A stretch of DNA of 64,000 nt, taken from the NCBI GenBank assembly GCA_902620425.1, contig CACNHX010000004.1, positions 1-64,000 of the forward strand, written 5' to 3'. How positions within the stretch are numbered: the stretch's first letter is position 1; the number at the start of each line of letters is the position of its first letter. A program made the translations under genes and the position numbers. Below are positions 30,729-40,420 of this stretch, piece by piece. The DNA comes from an uncultured Alphaproteobacteria bacterium. Lineage in GTDB: Bacteria; Pseudomonadota; Alphaproteobacteria; HIMB59; GCA-002718135. The notes below the pieces were generated by a model that did no database searches, was not told the DNA's origin, and saw only the letters and a list, made by a program, of their open reading frames with translations.

Positions 30729-31318
30729 TTGATGTTATTTTTAATTTTTTAATTCAATTTGATTTATTAATCAAAAATAATTTAGAATTATCTTTAATTT
30801 CATATTTTTTATTTTCATTTTTATTTTTTACATTTTCTCTACCTGGTAGTTTAATAATTATACTTGCATCAAGTTTCTTTTTCGGATTTATTACAGGTTT
30901 TATAATTAATATAACAACTATTGTTTTAGGTAGTTTATGTTTTTTTCTTTTTTTTAAAAATTTATTTAAAAAATATTTTAATAAACAAATTGAAAAATTT
31001 AGTGATAAACTAAATAAAATTATTAAAAAATCATCTTTTGAATACTTAGTTTTATTACGACTTATCTTTGGGGTGCCATTATTTGTTCAAAATTTATTTT
31101 TATCAACATTGAATATTTCTAAAACTAAATTTATAATTTCATCTTTTATTGGTTTTACTCCTTATTTTCTTCTTTTTTCATTTATTGGTAATCAATTTTC
31201 TGATCTTATTGAAATTAAAGAATTTCAACTTAGTAATATTTTATCATTTGAATTAATTTTAATTTTTTTACTTTTAATTATTTTTTTATTACTTAGAATT
31301 TTTTTTAAATTTAAATAA
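30725..31318 (+). CDS. VTT-domain (DedA/TVP38-like) membrane protein
   Basis: 197 aa; LPGSLIIILASSFFFGFITGF, YLVLLRLIFGVPLFVQNLFLS. Confidence 0.75.
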   Translation: MIDVIFNFLIQFDLLIKNNLELSLISYFLFSFLFFTFSLPGSLIIILASSFFFGFITGFIINITTIVLGSLCFFLFFKNLFKKYFNKQIEKFSDKLNKIIKKSSFEYLVLLRLIFGVPLFVQNLFLSTLNISKTKFIISSFIGFTPYFLLFSFIGNQFSDLIEIKEFQLSNILSFELILIFLLLIIFLLLRIFFKFK

Positions 31319-31694
31319 ATAGTTTTTTAAATCTAATCGAAATGAATAATAAATAAATAGTAACAATTATTGCGGCATAAATAGTTATATCAATAATTAT
31401 CAAATTATTTGCGGAAAATTCATTTGCTATTCTTGAATATATCAAAGCTGAGGTCTGTATTATGGATGTAATAATAATAACATTAAGTAATCTGATTGAG
31501 CCCTTTGTATTTAAGTAGATCATTAAAAGACCAATAAATAAAAGACCTGTTATAGCTCCACCAAGATTTCTTAGCCACGCTATATTGGTATTTTCAGCAA
31601 CAGTTAAATTCACAAAACTATATGGAAAAATTAAAAAATAAATTCCATAAATTAAAGAAAAAATTGATAAAAATAATATGCTTAATCTGATCAT
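31311..31694 (-). CDS. hypothetical membrane protein
   Basis: 127 aa, four hydrophobic segments. Confidence 0.6.
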   Translation of the reverse strand: MIRLSILFLSIFSLIYGIYFLIFPYSFVNLTVAENTNIAWLRNLGGAITGLLFIGLLMIYLNTKGSIRLLNVIIITSIIQTSALIYSRIANEFSANNLIIIDITIYAAIIVTIYLLFISIRFKKLFI

Positions 31695-31762
31695 CTACTA
31701 AAAACTATTTATTAAGATATAATTATTATTGCAAATTAATTTTTACTAAATATAAAAAATAT

Positions 31763-31996
31763 ATGATCCGATTGTTAATAGTTTTAATTGTTATAGTAAT
31801 TATACTATTTATTTTGAGATCAAGAGCCAAATCACAATATAATAATTATGGTAACTTTTACAGAAATTTAATTCTTATAGTCATAATTGGAGGTATAATA
31901 TTCTTCCTTGCAACAACTGGAAAATTCTTGATACCACAGTTATTAAATCTTATTAAAGTTGGTTTACCATTCTTGACAAAATTAATAGGAATATAA
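31763..31996 (+). CDS. small hypothetical membrane protein
   Basis: 77 aa, two hydrophobic segments; stop overlaps start of next CDS. Confidence 0.55.
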   Translation: MIRLLIVLIVIVIILFILRSRAKSQYNNYGNFYRNLILIVIIGGIIFFLATTGKFLIPQLLNLIKVGLPFLTKLIGI

Positions 31997-32859
31997 TGAA
32001 ATATTTTTCAACAAACGATCTACCCTTAAACGATGAAATGATTAAATTTTGGAATGATAATGGATATTTGATTATAGAAAATTTCAACACAGATAAAGAA
32101 TGTGATGAATTAATGGAACGGTCATCATATCTTATCGAACATAATAATTTTAATAATCAAAAATCTATTTTTGATACAGTCAATCAAGCTCATAATGATG
32201 ATAATTATTTTTTAGAATCAGGAGATAAAATTCGTTTCTTCTTTGAAGAAAAAGCTAATTTAGATGATGATAACATAGAAGAAAATAAACATTTTATTGT
32301 AAATAAAATCGGTCATGCTTTGCATGATTTAGATAAAGTTTTTTATAAATTTTCTCATAAACAAAAACTTCAAGATATTGCTTTATCACTTGGTTTCTCA
32401 AAACCAAAATTACTTCAGTCTATGTATATTTTTAAACAACCAAAAATAGGTGGTGAAGTAGTTTGCCATCAAGATTCTACTTTTTTATATACTGAGCCAG
32501 AAAGTACTATCGGTTTCTGGTTTGCATTAGAAGATGCAAATAAAACAAACGGATGTTTACAAGTTGCAAGTGGAGGTCATAAAGGCCCATTAAGAAAACT
32601 TTTTAAAAAAGTAGATGGTAAAATGCAAATGATAGATCTAAATGATGAGCCATTTCCTGAAACTGATACTTTTGTAGAAGTAAAAAAAGGATCACTTGTT
32701 TTATTACATGGTAGACTTCCTCATTATTCATGTGAGAACACAAGTTTAAAATCAAGACATGCTTACACAATTCATGTAATTGATAATAACAACGAATACC
32801 CTGAATGGAATTGGTTACAAAGATCTTCAATACCTCTTAAAAGTTTTATTAATGACTAA
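31996..32859 (+). CDS. phytanoyl-CoA dioxygenase (PhyH) family protein
   Basis: 287 aa; Fe(II) motif VVCHQDSTFLY with distal LPHYSCENTSLKSRHAY. Confidence 0.9.
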   Translation: MKYFSTNDLPLNDEMIKFWNDNGYLIIENFNTDKECDELMERSSYLIEHNNFNNQKSIFDTVNQAHNDDNYFLESGDKIRFFFEEKANLDDDNIEENKHFIVNKIGHALHDLDKVFYKFSHKQKLQDIALSLGFSKPKLLQSMYIFKQPKIGGEVVCHQDSTFLYTEPESTIGFWFALEDANKTNGCLQVASGGHKGPLRKLFKKVDGKMQMIDLNDEPFPETDTFVEVKKGSLVLLHGRLPHYSCENTSLKSRHAYTIHVIDNNNEYPEWNWLQRSSIPLKSFIND

Positions 32860-33796
32860 AAAAATAATTTTAGATTGTGATCCAGGTCATGATGATGCTG
32901 TAGCAATAATGTTAGCTGCTTCTTCTAAAGAGATTGACATAATGGGTATTACTTGTGTCGGTGGAAATAGTGGTTTAAATAATACAGTAAACAATGCCCT
33001 TAAAGTTTGTACGTTAATTGAAAGAACGGACATCAAAGTTTACTCTGGTGCAAATAAACCTATTCATTATGAATTATTTACAGCTGAATATGTTCACGGA
33101 AAAACTGGATTAGATAAAAAAGGTGACCCTATAATAATAGATACAAATTATAAACCTCAAGAAAAACATGCAGTTGATTTTATAGTAGAAACTTGTAAAT
33201 CTTTAAAAGAGCAAATTTATTTATGTCCAACAGGACCTCTTACAAATATTGCATTAAGTTTAAAAAAAGATCCGTCTATTAAAGAAAATATAAAAGAAAT
33301 AGTTTTTATGGGTGGAGCTGCTATGTGCTTAGGGAATACTACACCTTCAGCTGAATTTAATATTTATGTGGATCCACATGCGGCTAATATTGTTCTAGAA
33401 TCAGGCATTCCTCTAACGATGATGGGTTTAGATGTTACTCATCAGGTAAATGTAAATTCAAAAATTATCAAATCAATGAATGAAAATAAAAATAAAAGTT
33501 CTAAGTTTTTTGGAGAACTAATGGAATTTTATACAATATTTCATAAAGAATTATACGAATCTGAGGAAACTCCTTTGCATGACCCATGTGTTATTGCATA
33601 TTTGTTAGATCCATCTATTTTTAGTGGAAAAGAAGTTAATGTCACAGTTGAAGAAAATTCTGAATTAACAAGAGGGGAGACTGTTGTTGATTGGTTAGGT
33701 GTTACTAAAAGACCAGTAAATTGTTTTGTGATGAATGAAGCTAATGATGAAAAATTTTTTCAATTACTTAAAGCTAAATTATCGCTATTACCTTAA
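32852..33796 (+). CDS. inosine/uridine-preferring nucleoside hydrolase
   Basis: KKIILDCDPGHDDAVAIMLAA signature; start corrected from ORF-track 32780 to ATG at 32852. Confidence 0.95.
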   Translation: MTKKIILDCDPGHDDAVAIMLAASSKEIDIMGITCVGGNSGLNNTVNNALKVCTLIERTDIKVYSGANKPIHYELFTAEYVHGKTGLDKKGDPIIIDTNYKPQEKHAVDFIVETCKSLKEQIYLCPTGPLTNIALSLKKDPSIKENIKEIVFMGGAAMCLGNTTPSAEFNIYVDPHAANIVLESGIPLTMMGLDVTHQVNVNSKIIKSMNENKNKSSKFFGELMEFYTIFHKELYESEETPLHDPCVIAYLLDPSIFSGKEVNVTVEENSELTRGETVVDWLGVTKRPVNCFVMNEANDEKFFQLLKAKLSLLP

Positions 33797-34713
33797 CTAT
33801 AAAAACTCTTTGCAATTTTTCCAGCTAAATTCGCATTATTAATTATTAAAGATACATTAGCATTTAGAGTTTCATTTTTTGATTGTTCGTTAATTTCTTT
33901 TATAAGAAACGGGGTTAATTCTTTTCCACTAATATTATTTCTATCAGCTTTTATTCTTGCATTATTTATCCATTTTTCTACATCATTTTTATTAAGTGCT
34001 TTTTCTAATGGAACTTTATTAAATATGAGAATTGATTTTTTATTTTGCATATTTTCATTGAGTTTTAAAAAAGAAGAAATTTCATGAATTTCATCAAATT
34101 TATTATCGACTTTATTTTCTGTTTCTTCATACCAAAAACCAGGCATATAATTTGTTTGATAACCAATTCTTGTAATTCCTAAAGTTTCAAGAAGTTCATT
34201 TGTTTTACTTAAATCTAATATAGATTTAGCACCACTACAGATTACAAAATTTGAATTCTCAGAAAGTGCATATAGATCGGCAGATACATCATTGGTATTT
34301 TCAGCATTTAGATGCACACCACCAATTCCTCCTGTTGCAAAAAATCTTATTTGAAATTTAGAAGCTATAGAAATTGTACTTGCTACTGTTGTAGCAGCAT
34401 TTTCTTTATTAAATATTGATAAATTTATATTGTGGTTTGAAACTTTTTGTACATTTTTCTCTTTTGCTAATATTTGAATATCTTCATCCGATAATCCTAT
34501 TTTAACCTTACCTCTAATTATTCCTATTGTTGCAGCAATTGCACCGTTATCTTCAACAGCCTTAATAGAATCATTTGCGACTTTAATATTTTCTGGATAG
34601 GGTAATCCATGACTAATCAATGTACTTTCTAAAGCTACTATTGGTTTTTTTCTATTTATTGCTTCTTGAACTTTTTTACTTATATCAAATATTTCATGCA
34701 TACTATTGTACAA
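33793..34713 (-). CDS. psuG: pseudouridine-5'-phosphate glycosidase
   Basis: 306 aa; ALESTLISHGLPYPENIKVA, TTVASTISIASKFQIRFFATGGIGGVH. Confidence 0.95.
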   Translation of the reverse strand: MYNSMHEIFDISKKVQEAINRKKPIVALESTLISHGLPYPENIKVANDSIKAVEDNGAIAATIGIIRGKVKIGLSDEDIQILAKEKNVQKVSNHNINLSIFNKENAATTVASTISIASKFQIRFFATGGIGGVHLNAENTNDVSADLYALSENSNFVICSGAKSILDLSKTNELLETLGITRIGYQTNYMPGFWYEETENKVDNKFDEIHEISSFLKLNENMQNKKSILIFNKVPLEKALNKNDVEKWINNARIKADRNNISGKELTPFLIKEINEQSKNETLNANVSLIINNANLAGKIAKSFYS

Positions 34714-35590
34714 TTACTCTCTTAGAAAGATTTTTAATTTTTAAAAAATCACTCTTAGTTTTTAGACTTTTACCACTAGCATAATAAGACCCGCATGCTA
34801 CAGAAGTTTTCAAAATATAATTCATTTTTTCATTTATACTGAACAAATACAGCATCATAGCTGCTAGTGCGTCTCCAGCTCCATTTTCGTTTACTACTTT
34901 GATTGATGGGGGTTTTATTTTTTTTATAAATTCATTACTTCCAAAGATTACGTTATTTTTTGAATTAGTAGTAATTATTTTTATTTTTTTATTTTGTTTT
35001 AATATTTTTTTTACACCTAATATTATATTTGAAGAATTTGTAAGTTTAAGTAACTCTGCTTTATTTAAGAATATAAAATCAACTTTATTTATAATCCTTT
35101 TAATTTTAATAACTTTATGCACTGATGTTGCGCACACTATAATTTTATTTTTTTTTGATAGTTTATTTATTGATTTTTCCAAATAGGTTTTAGAAAAATT
35201 TAGATCAAATATTATATTTTTATCCTTGATATTTGGTATTTTTAAAGATTTATTATTTTCATATTCATCTGTGTTAGCTAATCCTAATAAAAATTTATTA
35301 TTTTTATCTGATAAAGCTAAATAGTATCTATCTGCATAATCTTTATTCACTTGATGAACATAGATTTTTTTTGAGATTTTTTTTCTAATCTCTTCATTGA
35401 TAGCTAAACTATAAAAGTTTACATCTACAAAATTCGAAAGCAATTCTGCAATATTGTAAGCCACTCCACCAATTCTGCTTTTTTGTGTAATTTGATTAGA
35501 TCTAAAATTAATAATATTTTTTTTAAGATTTAATAAATAATCGTGATGAATTGCCCCAATACAAACAAAAATGTTTTTAGATTTCAGCAT
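34703..35590 (-). CDS. psuK: PfkB-family kinase, likely pseudouridine kinase
   Basis: 295 aa; ribokinase fold, SRIGGVAYNIAELL and VNENGAGDALAAMMLYLFS; directly upstream of and overlapping psuG. Confidence 0.85.
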   Translation of the reverse strand: MLKSKNIFVCIGAIHHDYLLNLKKNIINFRSNQITQKSRIGGVAYNIAELLSNFVDVNFYSLAINEEIRKKISKKIYVHQVNKDYADRYYLALSDKNNKFLLGLANTDEYENNKSLKIPNIKDKNIIFDLNFSKTYLEKSINKLSKKNKIIVCATSVHKVIKIKRIINKVDFIFLNKAELLKLTNSSNIILGVKKILKQNKKIKIITTNSKNNVIFGSNEFIKKIKPPSIKVVNENGAGDALAAMMLYLFSINEKMNYILKTSVACGSYYASGKSLKTKSDFLKIKNLSKRVIVQ

Positions 35591-35591
35591 T

Positions 35592-38500
35592 ATGAATTAT
35601 ACACCTTTTATGTCAGTTTTTGATGTTGATCCACCTATTATTGATAATAAACATTTAATTAAATGGTTAAAGATTAATTTTTCTTTCTTAAGAAATAAAT
35701 TAATCAAAATTAAACAACTTGATAGTGAAAGGGATATAAATTTTATTATATTCATAAATAATAAAAAAAAATATGTATTAAAAATTTCAAACCCATCAGA
35801 AAAAATAAATATATTAAAATACCAAGATAGATTAATTAATTATTTACGAAGTGATTTGAGTCTTAAATCTTTTATACCAAAAATACACCATACAAAGATT
35901 GTAAAATATTTAGATAAAAAAAATAGAGAATGCTTTGTTAGGGTCTTATCTTATATTGAAGGGCGCATGTATGGAGATACAAAAAGTAACGATAAAATTG
36001 AAAATTCTTTAGGTAAGTTACTTGGAAAAGTATCAACTAAGTTGAAAGCATTTAACGATATACATGCTCATAGAAATTTTATTTGGGATCCATCAAATAT
36101 AAAATGGATTAAAAAAGACATTAATATTTTTACTGGTTCAAAAAAATTAATTTTATTAAAATGTTTTTCAGAGTATGAAAAATTTGTAAAAAATAATTTA
36201 AATAAATTAAGATATTCAATAACTCATTCTGATCCAAATAATTATAATATTGTTATTAAAGAAAACAATGTTTGTGGCTTACTAGATTATGGAGATTCTA
36301 TTTATTCTCCAACAATAAGTGATTTAGCTATATGCCTTTCATATGCATTAATGAACAATGATAATATTTATCTTACACTTAAAAATATAATAACAGAGTA
36401 CAATAAACAGTTTTCTATTAATGAGGATGAAATTAATTCATTAATATCACTATGTAAGTCAAGACTTATGATTACTGTTGTAATGGCAAAAAAACAAAGA
36501 ATTAAATATCCAACAAATCAATATTTAAGCATTAGTGAGAAAGATGCATGGTCTTTATTAGAAAAATTAGACAAAATTCCTATCAATTTTTTAATATATA
36601 TTGTTCGCGAAATATGCGGCTTTGATATTATTCACCATCATCAAGAAATTATAAATTATATAAATAAATTCAACTTTGGTAATATTTTTAAATTTAATTT
36701 ACTTGATAAAAATAAATCTATCTTAAAATTAAGTTCTGATTCACCTTTATTAAAAGGTAACCCAGATAATAGTTTGCTTAAGAAAAGAGTTAATAAAATA
36801 TTTAAAGAAGATAATTCTCGTATAGGTATAGGTTTATACAATGAAAAAAGAAAAGTTTATAAGGGACCTAACTTTATTTCTGAATTAAATACGAATGAAA
36901 GACGTAATATTCACTTAGGAATTGATATTTTTATTGATCAGGGAACAGATTTATTTGCTCCTATAGATGGTAAAATTATAATTTTAAAAAATAATAATTT
37001 TAAATATGACTATGGCCCCACTCTAGTTTTAGAACATAGTTTTAAAAAATATAAATTTTATACTTTATATGGTCATTTATCTAAAATAATGTTTCAAAAA
37101 CTAAAAATTGGAAAAAAAATTAAGAAAGGTGAATGGATTGGTAAAATTGGTAATTCTAATGAAAATGGAAAATGGTTACCACATTTACATTTTCAAATTA
37201 TTTTAGATTTATTAGGACATGATAAGAATTTTCCAGGAGTAGGTGAAGAATTTTTATTCAATATTTGGAATAAAATTTCACCTGATCCAAATTTAATTCT
37301 ACGAATTCCAAAATCTTTTTATTCTAATAATAATAATAATAATTTTAAAGATACTTTAAAGAAAAGAAGAAAAAATATTTCTGATAATTTATCAATTTCT
37401 TACAAGAAACCTCTTCATATGCTTGAAGCTAAAGATCAGTATTTTTTTGATAGATATGGCAGGAGATACTTAGATTGTGTAAATAATATTTCCCATGTTG
37501 GACATTCAAATTCCTATGTCCATGAAGCTATGACTCAGCAAAATTTAAAACTTAATACTAATACGAGATATCTATACGATACAATTAACGATTATAGTGA
37601 ATTACTTTTAAGTAAGTTTCCAAAGAAATTAAATAAGATATTTTTCGTATGTACAGGATCTGAAGCTAATGATTTAGCTTATAGAATAGCCCAAACTTAT
37701 ACTAGTGCAAAAGATGTCTTTGTGATGGACAATGCTTATCATGGGCATACCAATGCCTTAATTGATCTAAGTCCATATAAATTTAATAGTAAGGGTGGTT
37801 TGGGTAAAAAAGATTATGTTAATGTATTAGACATGCCTGATCCCTTAAGAGGTAAGTGGAGATATCAAAATTCAAATTGGATTCAAAAATATATAGATGA
37901 AGCTAAAACGGTAATTAGAAATAAAATTAAAGAAACCAATATTGCATGTTTTTTTACTGAAAGTATACTTGGTTGCGGCGGTCAAGTAATTCTTCCAAAA
38001 AATTATTTAAAAGAAATATTTTCAGAAATTAGAAGAAACAATGCATTATGTATTGTTGACGAAGTACAAACTGGTTTTGGACGCGTTGGAAGACATTTTT
38101 GGTCATTTGAAGAGCATGATGTTGTTCCTGATATAGTAACCTTGGGCAAACCTATGGGCAATGGTCACCCTATAGCTGCTGTTATAACTACAGAAAAAAT
38201 TGCTTCAACTTTTAATAACGGGATGGAATATTTTAACTCATTCGGTGGTAATCCTGTTTCCTGTGCTATCGGTAAAGCAGTATTAGAGACTATTGATAAT
38301 AATAAATTACAAAAAAATGCTTTGTTAGTTGGTAATTATTTTTTAAAAGAATTAAAAAAAATCCAACTTAAATATAAAAAATATATTAGTGAAGTTAGAG
38401 GTAGAGGGCTTTTTTTAGGAATAGATATTATTCAGAATAGTAATGTGTCTAAACCAAATAAAAAATTAGCTAAACTGCTTATTAATTATATGAGAAATCA

Positions 38501-38627
38501 AGGTATTTTATTGAGCACTGATGGACCTTATGACAATGTTATTAAAATAAAACCACCTCTTGTATTTACAAAATTAAATGTTGATCAGGTATGTAAAAAC
38601 TTAGAAACTTTCTTTAAAAAATTATAA
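35592..38627 (+). CDS. trifunctional fusion: APH-type kinase + M23 peptidase-like + class III aminotransferase/phospho-lyase
   Basis: One uninterrupted frame. APH: ITHSDPNNYNIVI...GLLDYGD. M23: NIHLGIDIFIDQGTDLFAPIDG...YGHLSK...PHLHFQI. Class III PLP: CTGSEANDLAYRIA, VDEVQTGFGRVG, TLGKPMGNGHPIAAVI. Confidence 0.92.
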   Translation: MNYTPFMSVFDVDPPIIDNKHLIKWLKINFSFLRNKLIKIKQLDSERDINFIIFINNKKKYVLKISNPSEKINILKYQDRLINYLRSDLSLKSFIPKIHHTKIVKYLDKKNRECFVRVLSYIEGRMYGDTKSNDKIENSLGKLLGKVSTKLKAFNDIHAHRNFIWDPSNIKWIKKDINIFTGSKKLILLKCFSEYEKFVKNNLNKLRYSITHSDPNNYNIVIKENNVCGLLDYGDSIYSPTISDLAICLSYALMNNDNIYLTLKNIITEYNKQFSINEDEINSLISLCKSRLMITVVMAKKQRIKYPTNQYLSISEKDAWSLLEKLDKIPINFLIYIVREICGFDIIHHHQEIINYINKFNFGNIFKFNLLDKNKSILKLSSDSPLLKGNPDNSLLKKRVNKIFKEDNSRIGIGLYNEKRKVYKGPNFISELNTNERRNIHLGIDIFIDQGTDLFAPIDGKIIILKNNNFKYDYGPTLVLEHSFKKYKFYTLYGHLSKIMFQKLKIGKKIKKGEWIGKIGNSNENGKWLPHLHFQIILDLLGHDKNFPGVGEEFLFNIWNKISPDPNLILRIPKSFYSNNNNNNFKDTLKKRRKNISDNLSISYKKPLHMLEAKDQYFFDRYGRRYLDCVNNISHVGHSNSYVHEAMTQQNLKLNTNTRYLYDTINDYSELLLSKFPKKLNKIFFVCTGSEANDLAYRIAQTYTSAKDVFVMDNAYHGHTNALIDLSPYKFNSKGGLGKKDYVNVLDMPDPLRGKWRYQNSNWIQKYIDEAKTVIRNKIKETNIACFFTESILGCGGQVILPKNYLKEIFSEIRRNNALCIVDEVQTGFGRVGRHFWSFEEHDVVPDIVTLGKPMGNGHPIAAVITTEKIASTFNNGMEYFNSFGGNPVSCAIGKAVLETIDNNKLQKNALLVGNYFLKELKKIQLKYKKYISEVRGRGLFLGIDIIQNSNVSKPNKKLAKLLINYMRNQGILLSTDGPYDNVIKIKPPLVFTKLNVDQVCKNLETFFKKL

Positions 38628-39213
38628 AATATATTCCATAACTAATCATTAGCAGACCAATGGTTAGATCAATCCAAAACCAAGTTTTATTTGAATAAAT
38701 ATATTTTGACAAAAACTTTGACATATATCCCAAAGAAAAGAAAAACAAAAAACTTGCTGAAATTGCTCCAACGCCAAATGAAAATTGATCATTAAAATTT
38801 GTTGATAATGATCCCAGCAAAATAATTGTATCTAGATAAACATGAGGATTTGCGTATGTAATAAAGAATAAGGTAATTAATACTTTTCCGTATTCGTTAA
38901 TTATATTTAATTCTTTATTTATATCTTTAATTTGATTTAATTTTATAACTTTATTTAATCCATAAAATATAAGCCAAATTCCACCTAATACTTTTATTGT
39001 TCCTATGATACTTGGATTAATTTGAACAATATAATTAGATAGATATATTCCAATTACAATTAGTAAACTGTCAGATAGACTGCAAAATAAAGTAACTGTA
39101 AAAACATAAGATTTTTTAAGCCCTTGTTGAATTACAAATAAATTTTGCGGTCCTATGGCTATAATTAATGTTCCTCCAATTATTAATCCTTGGATAAAAT
39201 CATAAATATACAT
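38614..39213 (-). CDS. LysE/ArgO family amino-acid exporter
   Basis: 199 aa; GLIIGGTLIIAIGPQNLFVIQQGLKKSYVFTV. Confidence 0.9.
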   Translation of the reverse strand: MYIYDFIQGLIIGGTLIIAIGPQNLFVIQQGLKKSYVFTVTLFCSLSDSLLIVIGIYLSNYIVQINPSIIGTIKVLGGIWLIFYGLNKVIKLNQIKDINKELNIINEYGKVLITLFFITYANPHVYLDTIILLGSLSTNFNDQFSFGVGAISASFLFFFSLGYMSKFLSKYIYSNKTWFWIDLTIGLLMISYGIYFIIF

Positions 39214-39248
39214 ATTGCCTTAAATTATAATTACACTATTTTAAAATC

Positions 39249-39707
39249 ATGCACAAAATTATATTGTTTAGTTTGTTTATTTTATTATCAAAAAGTGTTT
39301 ATGGAGAAATGATAAAACCAGACCCTTCAATTGGTCCTAAAGAAGTTATTTTAATTCAATTAAAAGCACTACAAAAAAATAATTCACCTTTTGACGATGC
39401 CGGTATTGAACAAACTTGGGAATTTGCACATCCAAATAATAGAATGTACACAGGTCCTCTAGACAATTTTATTAGGATGATTAAAAATCCATCCTACTCA
39501 ATGATGATTGATCACTTAGAACACAATATAATTCCAGTTCAGGAACAAGAAAAAAGTTCATATTACTTTGTAGAGCTTACAGATAGTAATGGAAAAAAAT
39601 TTGGTTTCGAATGGACAGTAGAAAAAGTAGAGCAAAACGGTGAGTTTAAAGATTGTTGGATGACCGTAGGTGTTTCTAGACCAATGCCTTTATCGCAAGC
39701 ATCATAG
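39249..39707 (+). CDS. DUF4864-like exported protein
   Basis: 152 aa with signal peptide; VILIQLKALQKNNSPFDDAGIEQTWEFAHPNNRMYTGPLDNFIRMI. Confidence 0.65.
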   Translation: MHKIILFSLFILLSKSVYGEMIKPDPSIGPKEVILIQLKALQKNNSPFDDAGIEQTWEFAHPNNRMYTGPLDNFIRMIKNPSYSMMIDHLEHNIIPVQEQEKSSYYFVELTDSNGKKFGFEWTVEKVEQNGEFKDCWMTVGVSRPMPLSQAS

Positions 39708-40363
39708 TGTGCGGAAGATTTACAAGTACTGAAGATAAAGAAAAAATTATAAAACTTTTTCCTAACTCTGAAGTTTTAAATTACTCACATAAGTCTTACA
39801 ATATATCACCATCTAATATTGTTAATATTATTTATGAAAAGAATCATAAACTTTTAATAGATACTTTTATTTGGAGTTATAGTTTTTTTAGTAAACAAAA
39901 TAATGTTACTCAATTTGTTATTAATGCAAGAATTGAAACGATTAATGATAAATATTTATTCAAAGAATCATTTACTAAAAGAAAATGTCTTATTATTGCA
40001 AATGGATACTATGAATGGAAAAATATAAATAATCAAAAACAACCATATTTAATATCAATTCCTAGAAATGAATTATTGTTTTTTGGTGGAATTTGGAGGG
40101 AAGAAATAAGAGATAATAAAAAAATTAATGTTGTCTGTATCATTACTAAGGAAGCAAATGAAAACCTTTCCCATATACATAATAGAATGCCTCTTATTAT
40201 GTCTCATAATGAGGGTCTTGATTTTCTTAATGATAATGAAAATGAATTCCTACATAAAAACAAAAGTATTATCGAGGATGATTTAGACTTTTATCCAGTA
40301 TCAAAAATTGTAAATAATCCAAAAAATAATGATGAAAATTGCCTTAAGGAAATATCTTTATAA
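39707..40363 (+). CDS. SOS response-associated peptidase (SRAP/YedK/HMCES family)
   Basis: 218 aa from GTG; initiator Met followed by catalytic Cys (MCGRFT), NARIETI, RKCLIIANGYYEWK, HNRMPLIM. Confidence 0.95.
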   Translation: MCGRFTSTEDKEKIIKLFPNSEVLNYSHKSYNISPSNIVNIIYEKNHKLLIDTFIWSYSFFSKQNNVTQFVINARIETINDKYLFKESFTKRKCLIIANGYYEWKNINNQKQPYLISIPRNELLFFGGIWREEIRDNKKINVVCIITKEANENLSHIHNRMPLIMSHNEGLDFLNDNENEFLHKNKSIIEDDLDFYPVSKIVNNPKNNDENCLKEISL

Positions 40364-40420
40364 TATTTAAATTTTTTTATCGCTTTTATAATATTAATCA
40401 AATATATAATTTTTTTTTAA

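Noticed and set aside
35592-38627. Possible assembly artefact or frameshift merging three genes
   Set aside because: A single uninterrupted frame with all three domain motif sets in order; no internal stop or duplicated segment seen. I recall similar three-domain annotations in other proteobacteria, but this should be verified.
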